A stretch of DNA of 64,000 nt from Salinigranum salinum. Lineage in GTDB: Archaea > Halobacteriota > Halobacteria > Halobacteriales > Haloferacaceae. The position numbers and the translations under genes were made by a program. How positions within the stretch are numbered: position 1 is the first letter of the stretch; each line of letters begins with the position of its first letter. This document shows positions 53,725 through 61,669 of the stretch, piece by piece. The DNA is taken from contig NZ_VTOJ01000003.1 of NCBI RefSeq assembly GCF_009176545.1, positions 1 to 64,000 of the forward strand. Reading direction: 5' to 3'. The notes under the pieces are model-generated. The model made no database searches. It worked only from the letters and a program-made list of their open reading frames with translations, and was not told the DNA's origin.

Positions 53725-54597
53725 TTACTCGTCGTCGTTGAGGCCGTCCAGCGTGGTCTGCTGGGTATCGTCGGTTTCGAACTGACCGGCATCATCAAGA
53801 TCGTAGTTGAGGATGAGACGTTCCGTGACCTCTGTTGAACGAGTCTCGTTGTCGTGCTGTTTATTCATGAACTGGGAACGTCCTTTCTCTACAATGATGT
53901 AGTCCTGTAGGCCCTCAGGGACTCGCTGGTAGGAAACTGCCCACTTGCCCTCGGTTTCGGTCAGGGTATCGACGAACCGTTCGTGGTCAAAGTCGCCCTC
54001 GTGGCGATACAGAGCGTCTCCTTCGTCGAGGTAGGGCGGGTCGCAGTAGAAGAATGTATCCCCGCTATCGTACCGATCAATTACTTCGGCGTAATCGAGA
54101 TTCTCGATTTGAACGTTCTTGAACCGGTCAGCGAACCCGTGGAGTTTCTCCGTGGCGTTCCTCAGTTTCCGGGCCTTGTTTCTTTGATGTGCTCCTGCGA
54201 ACCCGGAAGCTGTCCGGTACTTTGCAGCGTACTGGGAGTACCGGAGGTAGAAGAATCGCCCTGCTCGCTCAATCGGGTCGTCAGGCCTTTCGCCGGAGTA
54301 GAACGCCTCTTTCCATTCCTGATGCTGCTCTCTTGCATATGGAGTCAGGTCCAACCACTCGACGAGTTCTTCTTCCCGCTCCCGCAGTATTTCGAAGAAC
54401 TGGACCAGATCGCCGTCTAGATCGTTGTAGACCTCGGTGTGGCTCTCGGGCTTGTTGACCAGTACTGCTCCACTTCCGCCGAATACCTCAACGTAGCACT
54501 TGTGCGCAGGGAAATGTTCGATGATCCAGGGGGCCAGATATGATTTACCTCCTGGGAACGGAAATACAGACTCTGTCACGACCGGAGCGTAGACCAC
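53725..54597 (-). CDS. Dam-type (D12) N6-adenine DNA methyltransferase
   Basis: This 290-residue D12-class methylase has FPFPGGKSYL (SAM binding), VEVFGGSGAVL, NDLDGDLVQFFEIL and the catalytic DPPY near residue 187. The family typically methylates adenine in GATC-like sites; the site here is unknown. It is the last gene of the BREX-like operon, separated by a ~100-base gap from the 132-residue gene. It could protect self DNA or mark it for other systems. The C-terminal tail is acidic and halophile-like. Confidence 0.85.
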   Translation of the reverse strand: MVYAPVVTESVFPFPGGKSYLAPWIIEHFPAHKCYVEVFGGSGAVLVNKPESHTEVYNDLDGDLVQFFEILREREEELVEWLDLTPYAREQHQEWKEAFYSGERPDDPIERAGRFFYLRYSQYAAKYRTASGFAGAHQRNKARKLRNATEKLHGFADRFKNVQIENLDYAEVIDRYDSGDTFFYCDPPYLDEGDALYRHEGDFDHERFVDTLTETEGKWAVSYQRVPEGLQDYIIVEKGRSQFMNKQHDNETRSTEVTERLILNYDLDDAGQFETDDTQQTTLDGLNDDE

Positions 54598-54698
54598 GAT
54601 TGACTATAATACTTCCTTCATAGCAGTTGCCCCGGCCGATTACCTAAACAATCGCAGAGTGACGGCACAAAACCGCCACAGAACGTTGAGGTCCATTT

Positions 54699-55097
54699 CT
54701 ATGAAGTGACGTTCAGGTTGCTGGAATACCATCCCGGCCCCATCTGTTCAAGGCTTCCTCGGAAGATTGTGTTCAGTTGGATTCTCTCGTCGCCGTCAGG
54801 CAGTACAGGTTCATCCCAGTACTCTACGTTGTCCACCACGAACTGCACCCTGGGATTATTCGCCAACAGAAAGTTCACGCGCTCAGAGAGGATATCGTGG
54901 ATAAACTCGCTGATCTCTTCTGGATCCTCCGCCCCTCGAAGATAGCTATCGAGACCGACTACCGCGATATCGTAAGGGAGGTCGTCCATATCGTCTACAC
55001 GACGAAGAAACTCAACCACACTCATGCGTTCATCAAATTCATCTCCGTCGTCTAAGGCCTCTTCACCGACGACGTGATAGCCGATATCGAAGTTCAT
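54699..55097 (-). CDS. Unknown protein in the BREX-like operon
   Basis: This 132-residue acidic alpha/beta protein was not recognised: MNFDIGYHVVGEEAL, a VEFLRRVDDMDDLPYDIAV segment, VNFLLANNPRVQFVVDNVEYW, and a C-terminal WYSSNLNV. It sits between the DUF1156 methylase and the Dam-like gene on the same strand, 77 bases after the former. Known BREX operons contain small accessory proteins (BrxA, BrxB, BrxF), but I cannot match this to any of them. It may be a specificity or assembly factor. Confidence 0.55.
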   Translation of the reverse strand: MNFDIGYHVVGEEALDDGDEFDERMSVVEFLRRVDDMDDLPYDIAVVGLDSYLRGAEDPEEISEFIHDILSERVNFLLANNPRVQFVVDNVEYWDEPVLPDGDERIQLNTIFRGSLEQMGPGWYSSNLNVTS

Positions 55098-55174
55098 CAG
55101 ATTCTAACCGCTCGTAATCTGGCAGATGGTATAAAGTTAAGTGGAAATCAAGGCCTTTGCTGGCCGATGCTTCT

Positions 55175-57811
55175 TCAGCTGAAGTCTTCGATCTCCAACT
55201 GGGTATCCGATTGCTCCTTCACGTACTCAGCGATATCATCGTAGTCATCTTCTCCCTCAATTTCCGAGAGCCTGCGAAGTGCGTTGATCGCTCCCCCATC
55301 AGTCCATTTCCCAAACTTCTTCGCTAACTGATCGGTCTCAAAGAGATAGTACAGGTAGTGAGCCTTGTCGATAGACAGCGGTTCGTTCTTGTTTTCCAAG
55401 CGATCGGCCCGTTCAAGTGGACTCAGGATGACAAGGTCGTCTCCTTGCTGTTCCAGCAGATTTTCGTGAACCAGTTCGGCCACATCGACCCCTCTCTGCC
55501 GAAGATCCTTGTTCAGGGCGTTGAATGAGAGCTCTTCTCCCCTGCCCAAGATATGGGTCAGGTAGACTGCGCTGAGAGGATCCATTTCCTCGCTGAGGAT
55601 CTGGAAACGTTCTTCGAGCAGTTGCTCGTCGACGATTTCTTTGATGGCGTCTACGGCCTCGACGACATCCATCTGTTCTCCGTCACGGGTGACGTTGGGA
55701 TAATGTTTGGAGAAGATCTCTAGACACTTACCCATCGCTACCACGAAGATATCTCCGCCGGTCAAACGGCGACCTGCTTGCTCCAGTCGATCGATTTCGT
55801 CCTCTGCCCGGAAGTAGATATCGTCCTCAAGCGACTTCCACGAAACTTCCTCAGGGTCTTCTTGGCGTTTCCTGCAGACGATGATGGTGTCGTAGTCGAC
55901 GGTTGCTCTGCCGTGCCTTGTTCCCCCCCGAGTCTCGCTGTTCACAGGGTAGAGAGCGCTGATGTAGAAGTCAGCATCCAAGACGGACTGAAGGGTTGAA
56001 CCCCAGGCCTCGGTCTCTTTGTGGTGGAAGGTGAAGGCCATGATACCGTCGTCGGTCAGCTTCCGATGGGATTCGTTGAAGACGTTGGTCAGGGTCTCGA
56101 TGTAGTGCTCCTCGGTTCTCTTGTCCTCGACGTCTTTTGCAGGGTCGACGACAGCCTCGCTCTTCTTCGGAGTGCGTTCCCCTTGGAAGTGGTCGTAGGT
56201 GTCGCTGAGAACCTCGTGAAGCCATACGTAGTAGAAGTCGGAGAGCTCGGCGTACATCTCGTTGTCGTAGTACGGAGGATCCGTGATGATCGCATCTACT
56301 GATTCGTCCTCAATGGGTAGGTATTCAGAGGTACCACAGCGGAGGAAGGCATTCCCCCCTTCTCCAAGGTCAGAGGCATCGTCCACAAGGACACCCTCTA
56401 CCGGAGTCTGCATCTGCTTGTCCTGTGAATTGCCGTCCTCGTCGATGTACTTCTCGACCGGACTCTGACACCACTCCTTCGCAGCCTTCGTCTTATCGAA
56501 CATCCCTCTGAATGTGCCACGGCCGTAGTCGCTTCCCCAGATATTGCCTTCAACAGGTGTGTGACGGGCGATAATCGTATTGTAGTTGTATATGGGTTCA
56601 AGCTTGTTCGCCACGCGGTTGTACATGCAGAACATATTGTTCGACTCCAGCATCGCGGAGAATGTGGTGAGCAGGAACTCCTTCACGTTCTGATCGTCAA
56701 TGTCGTCTATTTCGTCAAGAAGCCGGCTCAGCAGGAGCAGCTGCCGGTCGTTGAACATCTGGTGGTACTTGTGGTAGCCGTGGTTCCAAGCACGGTCACT
56801 ACTGCCCTGGTACCTGTCCTGCTTTGGGATTGGAAGTTCATCCCATTCTTCCTCCAACTCTTGGCTTGCTTTTTCGTAGAGCTCAAGGTCGTGATCCACC
56901 GGGTCTTTGTATCCTTTATTGTCACAAGACCTGCAGTAGTACTCCACCGCGTACATCTGGGAGTCCGGTTTTCCGAACCGTTTCGTGGCGTCGATGATCT
57001 TGCTCCGGACACCGCAATCAGGACAGGTATAGTTCTGGCCTGAAGCAGTTCCTTCCTTCGGCATGAACTTATTACCGCAGTCCTCGTTCACGCATTTCGT
57101 CTCAGTACTGTGGTCGTCCGTTTGCTGGACGGTCCAGCAATCCGGGCAGAGAACGTTCTTATAGCTATCTTTGGAAGAACGTGAGTCAGCGAAGTAGTAG
57201 CCCTTGAACAAGGGCACATCGTGGCCGCAGTTCAGGCACTCAATCTCTTTCACCCAGAAATAGTACATCGCATCCGCCATGTCATCGCAGTCCGGACACG
57301 GCGTCTGGTAGTACTCAAGAATCTCCTCACCGACTGACTCATAGATCTCGTCATAGGCTTCCTGCAGGTCATCGATGTCGACAGGTTCTATCTCCTTTTT
57401 CACCGTGAACCAAGCAACAGGGTTCAGGTCACTGCCGATGACGTTGCAGCCCATGCGCAGGGCCTCGACAATGGTGGTTCCACCGCCCATGAACGGGTCG
57501 AGAACTGTTTTCCCGTCAAAGTCGACATCTTCCAGGTAGTAGTCCCACAACGCCTCTGGATTATCCCAGTCGACATCTGGCAACTCCTCGAAGCTCTCCT
57601 GACCGTTCTCCTTGATATGAATCTCATCCTCAGCAAGGGAATAAAGGAGCATAGTGCGAAAAACTGATCCCAGCCGCCTAGCCCAGTACTTGTGCATCGT
57701 ATACACTGGCCGGTAGTACCGCTTGGCGTGGCCTTCCTTCGATGCGATTTCGTTGACTTCCTCAATCGGGAACGAGATCTCGATAGGTCGACGACTATTG
57801 TCCTTACTCAT
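55175..57811 (-). CDS. DUF1156 adenine-specific DNA methylase (PglXI-like)
   Basis: This 878-residue protein starts at ATG 57811, five bases after the PglZ stop; the longer frame overlaps PglZ. It has the DUF1156 opening (KRYYRPVYTMHKYWARRLGS), the SAM motif VLDPFMGGGTT near residue 105, SDLNPVAWF, several CxxC zinc pairs (about 170-310) and the catalytic ITDPPYYDNEMY near residue 512. This is the COG1743 family, used as the methylase (PglXI) in BREX type 3. It would mark host DNA. It lies in the middle of the BREX-like operon. Confidence 0.88.
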   Translation of the reverse strand: MSKDNSRRPIEISFPIEEVNEIASKEGHAKRYYRPVYTMHKYWARRLGSVFRTMLLYSLAEDEIHIKENGQESFEELPDVDWDNPEALWDYYLEDVDFDGKTVLDPFMGGGTTIVEALRMGCNVIGSDLNPVAWFTVKKEIEPVDIDDLQEAYDEIYESVGEEILEYYQTPCPDCDDMADAMYYFWVKEIECLNCGHDVPLFKGYYFADSRSSKDSYKNVLCPDCWTVQQTDDHSTETKCVNEDCGNKFMPKEGTASGQNYTCPDCGVRSKIIDATKRFGKPDSQMYAVEYYCRSCDNKGYKDPVDHDLELYEKASQELEEEWDELPIPKQDRYQGSSDRAWNHGYHKYHQMFNDRQLLLLSRLLDEIDDIDDQNVKEFLLTTFSAMLESNNMFCMYNRVANKLEPIYNYNTIIARHTPVEGNIWGSDYGRGTFRGMFDKTKAAKEWCQSPVEKYIDEDGNSQDKQMQTPVEGVLVDDASDLGEGGNAFLRCGTSEYLPIEDESVDAIITDPPYYDNEMYAELSDFYYVWLHEVLSDTYDHFQGERTPKKSEAVVDPAKDVEDKRTEEHYIETLTNVFNESHRKLTDDGIMAFTFHHKETEAWGSTLQSVLDADFYISALYPVNSETRGGTRHGRATVDYDTIIVCRKRQEDPEEVSWKSLEDDIYFRAEDEIDRLEQAGRRLTGGDIFVVAMGKCLEIFSKHYPNVTRDGEQMDVVEAVDAIKEIVDEQLLEERFQILSEEMDPLSAVYLTHILGRGEELSFNALNKDLRQRGVDVAELVHENLLEQQGDDLVILSPLERADRLENKNEPLSIDKAHYLYYLFETDQLAKKFGKWTDGGAINALRRLSEIEGEDDYDDIAEYVKEQSDTQLEIEDFS

Positions 57812-57816
57812 GATTT

Positions 57817-58707
57817 TTAGAGACTGACATTGATTCGGGGTGTAACGCATTCGGAAACGCTGAGGCCTCCATGCTGGAAATTCGAATACTTCCCTCCAGC
57901 AGGCCAAGTGTACCTTCCGAGAGGCATGTAGTACCCATCTGCCTCAACGACAAGGCCCTCATCCACGAGGTCGTCGGCGTTGACTTCTCCGACGCTTTCG
58001 AACCTTCCGCTGAAAGTTGCTTGTAGGCGGTTTTTCTGTCGATCTGAAATCTTGAAGGTATGGCCGGAGTCCAACCGGGCGTATCCGTGGTCCGAGGTGA
58101 TCACCAGAGAGTCCGTATCTAGCTGGTCGATGATGTTGGTGAGTGCTGTCTCTGACTTCTCATACATCTCCTCGATTGAGGACAATTTGGTTCTCCCTTC
58201 CTGAATATTCTCAAGGAGGGCGTCAGGGTAACGGCACCAAATGATCCGTTCGTCACCGTCCAGGGATGGTTCTTGGCTCTGCACGCTCGCAGTTTTGTAC
58301 TCCTTCTTCAGGTCGGAGTACCCCACTCGGTTCCGGTAAGGTATCGTCTCCGAAGGAACGGTGGAATACGAGTAACCGACCGACAACTCACTGGCTTCGT
58401 CCTCCAAGATCTGTACGAAGAGGGAGGCCTCTCGGACGCTCATCGAATCCATCATAACCAATGCTCCATCTTCAGGAACGGTCATGGAGGCCTGGTTCAC
58501 ACACCTGTCCGTCAAGATCTCAGTATAGAACTCACCGTAAACATCGAGCAGCAGGCGTTCATACTTCACCAGTTGTGGCTCCCGACTATAGTGTGAGGCG
58601 ATATCATCTCCTGCAGGTGCCCAGATATTCCAGACTGCCTCCCAGACGGAGTCAACGGGATCCTCGGCGTCGACCAGGTTGGTGAGGACCTCAGTCTTGA
58701 ATTTCAC
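57817..58707 (-). CDS. Short PglZ-family protein
   Basis: This 296-residue alkaline-phosphatase-fold PglZ domain has VMMDSMSVREASLF near residue 85 (first metal site), TSDHGYARL near 205 and HGGLSVSECVTPR near 280, the HGG-x-S signature of PglZ. Typical BREX PglZ proteins exceed 700 residues, so this is a minimal core. It overlaps the BrxC-like stop by 17 bases and precedes the methylase by five, giving one operon. PglZ is essential in BREX but its exact reaction is not settled. Confidence 0.85.
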   Translation of the reverse strand: MKFKTEVLTNLVDAEDPVDSVWEAVWNIWAPAGDDIASHYSREPQLVKYERLLLDVYGEFYTEILTDRCVNQASMTVPEDGALVMMDSMSVREASLFVQILEDEASELSVGYSYSTVPSETIPYRNRVGYSDLKKEYKTASVQSQEPSLDGDERIIWCRYPDALLENIQEGRTKLSSIEEMYEKSETALTNIIDQLDTDSLVITSDHGYARLDSGHTFKISDRQKNRLQATFSGRFESVGEVNADDLVDEGLVVEADGYYMPLGRYTWPAGGKYSNFQHGGLSVSECVTPRINVSL

Positions 58708-61189
58708 TCTCGATCACCACCTGAGCGTCGATGTGGTTCGCACTTGGCAGATGCTCCAGGAACTCGATAAGCTCCTCCTTTGACAGCCCTTCTAAATCAT
58801 ACGAGAGGTCGATATGTGTGGCAGTGTCCGTGTCTCCGTTGACCCGAGACTCAGCTACACTTCGGAGAACACGGGGGCTGTTGCCCTCTAACTGCACCGT
58901 CTTCATCTCGGTCTGTTTATTGACGGCTTCTCCTTCCTCTCCCGTCCCTGACTCTGTACGTTCGACAGTCGTCGTGGTTCCATCTCCGGCACCGATGCTG
59001 CTTCCGGTCGCAACCCCTCTCGAACCCTTAGTCCCTGTGTCCGGCTCTGGCTCCGTTTCCGTATAAACCGACTCATCCAGGTTGTTCGGGTGGTGAATAG
59101 TCAGGTCGTCATCGAGATCTGGCAGCGGATCTCTCTTCTGAGTTGCGTAGAACTTCGCTCGGTCACTCTCCAAGATAATCTTCGCATCTCGGTATAGCTG
59201 GCCAAGAGCGGAGTAAAACGCACTATCCTCCAAGAGTACCGGCATCCTGCGGAACTGTCTGAAGTCGTTGAGCATCGAGGCCACGTTAACCCCGTTCTCC
59301 GCATCTCGAACCTCCTTGACTATCTTCTCGCCGATGTAGGTCTTATCACGTCCTACCTTGCTCTTCACGTCTTCTACGTTGGGGCTGACGGACTTCTTCC
59401 TCATCCGAAGACCACCTTCTGAGTCAGTCCACTTGACCCAGCTACCGTAGTTGTCCTCAAGCTCGTTCCGGAGCTCTCGGCGTTCGTCCCGGATGATTTT
59501 CTCCAGTTCACCTTGCTCGTCGTCGACTTTCCCTCTCAGGTTCTCCGCACCTAGCACACGAGCCGCCTTACTGATCAGGTCGTCATCTTGTCGGATCTTC
59601 TGATTCGGCGTGACGAAGAGAACCGTGTTCTGGTATGTGCGGCCCTCAAAGAAACCATTCAGCTTCTTCTCCAAAGCTCCGTTCGACAGGTAATCCAGCA
59701 TCACAACAACCGAGATATCCCTTGAGTCAGAGACATCGTCTTCAGGGTAGACTACCACGTCTCCGCTCCAAACATCGTCCCGTACCACTTCTGCCAGCTT
59801 CTCTTCAATAGCATCTCTTTCGCCATCTAACACCCGTTCCTGTTCCCGGGTTACGAGAGCGGTGAGCTTCGGATCCTCTGTGATGTAGTAATTGTCTTTC
59901 TGGCCATCCCGGTCTAGGTAGTGAGCGGTACCGTACAGGTTCTGGAGCGACATATCCAGCTTCGACACCGAGTTTTCCCCTGGTTTATACGTCCCCAGCA
60001 GGCACTGAGTGACCGAAGCCATCTGAGACCGCTCGTCCAGAGTGTATAGCAGGATGGTCTTCAGCAGCTCCTCCCCGTAATCGATTTTCTCGACAGCGTC
60101 AAGGTCGGAGACGTACCGGTTGAACAGTGTCTGGTTGATCCCTCGGAACGCAGCTGCTTTGATGTCGCTGGTGATGATGAGGTCTGTCTCTTGGTACAGC
60201 CTGCGGACCGTGTCAGCGAGGACGTTCATCGCCCCACGGACGTTCTGCCGTTCCTTCCCGCCTTCATACAGATTGTCGAGTAGATCTAGCAGCTCAGGAT
60301 GGAACGGGTAGGTCTCAACCATCCGGTTCTCATATCGTTTCTCCTCCTCGATCTTGACAGGATAATTGTAGTTCTCAACGTAGTTCTCGACGATATCTCG
60401 AACCTTGTTTTCGTCTAGGTCCTTTCGTCGGGTCTGGAAAAGACGGTGGAGAATAATCCGTTCTCTGTCGCCTGTGGCGTTTAGGTCGACAGCGTAGGGA
60501 TTCGTCCGGTTGAGGATTCGTTTGAAGTCGTCACTCTTGTCCAAAAGAGTGATAAAAACGAACAGATCTTCGTCGGGGTCGTTCGCTACCTCCAGCAGGT
60601 TCTGTATGAAGAACTCGTTGCGTTCTACCAGTTCCTCGTCTTCGGAGTCGCTGAAGGATTCCCACCAAGTTTCGATTTCGTCGAAGAAGATGGCCACCGG
60701 CTTATCGCCGCAGAGATCTTCGATGTGCTCGGTGGTGACGTATCGCTTGACGTCTTCCGAGATATCTTTGCGGCCCAGATCCTCGAAAATTGGTTCCCAG
60801 ATGTGATCCGCATCCGTCTCGCTGGTAGAAAGGATAGTCGCCTCTGCAGACTTCGGAACATCGAGAGGAATCTCCCACTCGTCAAGCCATTCCTGCCCGA
60901 TACCTGGACTGTTGAAGAGGTGGTAAAGGGTCAGTAGGCCGTGGGACTTACCTGCTCCGTAAGGCCCAGTGAGCGTTATTCCTCCCTGGCTGTCCCGTCC
61001 TCTGAGCTTGTTGTCGACGTGGTCGAACGCGGTTTCCAAGGCGTTCGACGGGTAAGTCATGGAGAGCAGGCGTGAAGGATCGTTTTCCAGTCGGTCCTCT
61101 GAGCCACCTACCTTGTGGGCTTGGAGAACTCCCTGAAATCTGCCTTCCTGAACTTCATCACGAGGAGTCAGGAGTTCGGAGATTGTCAT
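58691..61189 (-). CDS. BrxC/PglY-like P-loop ATPase (DUF499-like)
   Basis: This 832-residue ATPase has the Walker A GPYGAGKSHG near residue 74, STSETDADHIWEPIF, and Walker B VAIFFDEIETWW near residue 168. It has long helical regions and a Thr/Ser/Gly-rich linker at ~700-730. This is the layout of the DUF499/BrxC family that is the core motor of BREX. It is the first gene of the operon; GVATG-type acidic and Gly linkers are halophile features. A 7+7 inverted repeat lies 43-58 bases upstream. The C-terminal ~60 residues (YDLEGLSKEELIEFLEHLPS) form a small alpha/beta tail. Confidence 0.82.
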   Translation of the reverse strand: MTISELLTPRDEVQEGRFQGVLQAHKVGGSEDRLENDPSRLLSMTYPSNALETAFDHVDNKLRGRDSQGGITLTGPYGAGKSHGLLTLYHLFNSPGIGQEWLDEWEIPLDVPKSAEATILSTSETDADHIWEPIFEDLGRKDISEDVKRYVTTEHIEDLCGDKPVAIFFDEIETWWESFSDSEDEELVERNEFFIQNLLEVANDPDEDLFVFITLLDKSDDFKRILNRTNPYAVDLNATGDRERIILHRLFQTRRKDLDENKVRDIVENYVENYNYPVKIEEEKRYENRMVETYPFHPELLDLLDNLYEGGKERQNVRGAMNVLADTVRRLYQETDLIITSDIKAAAFRGINQTLFNRYVSDLDAVEKIDYGEELLKTILLYTLDERSQMASVTQCLLGTYKPGENSVSKLDMSLQNLYGTAHYLDRDGQKDNYYITEDPKLTALVTREQERVLDGERDAIEEKLAEVVRDDVWSGDVVVYPEDDVSDSRDISVVVMLDYLSNGALEKKLNGFFEGRTYQNTVLFVTPNQKIRQDDDLISKAARVLGAENLRGKVDDEQGELEKIIRDERRELRNELEDNYGSWVKWTDSEGGLRMRKKSVSPNVEDVKSKVGRDKTYIGEKIVKEVRDAENGVNVASMLNDFRQFRRMPVLLEDSAFYSALGQLYRDAKIILESDRAKFYATQKRDPLPDLDDDLTIHHPNNLDESVYTETEPEPDTGTKGSRGVATGSSIGAGDGTTTTVERTESGTGEEGEAVNKQTEMKTVQLEGNSPRVLRSVAESRVNGDTDTATHIDLSYDLEGLSKEELIEFLEHLPSANHIDAQVVIESEIQD

Positions 61190-61231
61190 GCTCTTATATT
61201 CTAACCGAGGCCTACTTGATGGTTGTCCAAA

Positions 61232-61247
61232 AGATACAGATGTATCT
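61232..61247 (-). promoter_or_regulatory. Inverted repeat upstream of the BrxC-like gene
   Basis: Arms AGATACA and TGTATCT with a two-base spacer are centred about 50 bases before the start at 61189, where promoter elements are expected. It is a candidate operator for the defence operon. Confidence 0.45.
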
Positions 61248-61606
61248 CGGAAACGAGCGGTAGTGATGGGAGACTGTCGAGTCAGGTCTTATTTTCACTC
61301 ATACCTCTCATTATAGGTATTCGACCTGCTGGATACAGGCCCGATCTGAAGAACTGCCCGTTACAGTACACGAGGCTCGATTCGAAGTCTAATAAATAAA
61401 CGTCTGCCCGACGAGTTCATCATTGACTCAATCAATCCCCCAACCATCGTCGTTCAGGTAATCCACTAACGTGCGCGATCCGATTCCCCCAGCATCGGAT
61501 CCAGGGTGATGGTACACTCATCAACCTCTCCAGAGAGGCGTCGAAACCGGTGATCCAGGTGGAATCTCATTCAAGTCCCGCCGAGCGACTCGGTCGTACG
61601 TCGGTA

Positions 61607-61650
61607 GTTACCCCACAAATTTGGCCAAATGACCTCACTCGTGGGGTAAC
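61607..61650. repeat. GTTACCCCAC / GTGGGGTAAC inverted repeat, copy 3
   Basis: Arms at 61607-61616 and 61641-61650 are identical to those at 27669 and 30345. The interior carries the perfect palindrome ATTTGGCCAAAT at 61618-61629. It lies 20 bases beyond the polymerase stop. Confidence 0.7.
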
Positions 61651-61669
61651 CTTCCGGAGCAACCGCCAG

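Larger units (their letters stand above)
61190..61669. other. Intergenic region between the BREX-like operon and the polymerase gene
   Basis: No gene is supported. It contains the inverted repeat AGATACA-GA-TGTATCT at 61232-61247 upstream of the BrxC-like start, and the third GTTACCCCAC/GTGGGGTAAC element next to the polymerase 3' end. The DNA from about 61300 to 61400 is AT-richer and shows no other feature. Confidence 0.5.

Noticed and set aside
53725-61189. Calling the minus-strand operon DISARM
   Set aside because: DISARM requires DrmA/DrmB helicase-type proteins and DrmC; none is present, while PglZ and a BrxC-like ATPase point to BREX.
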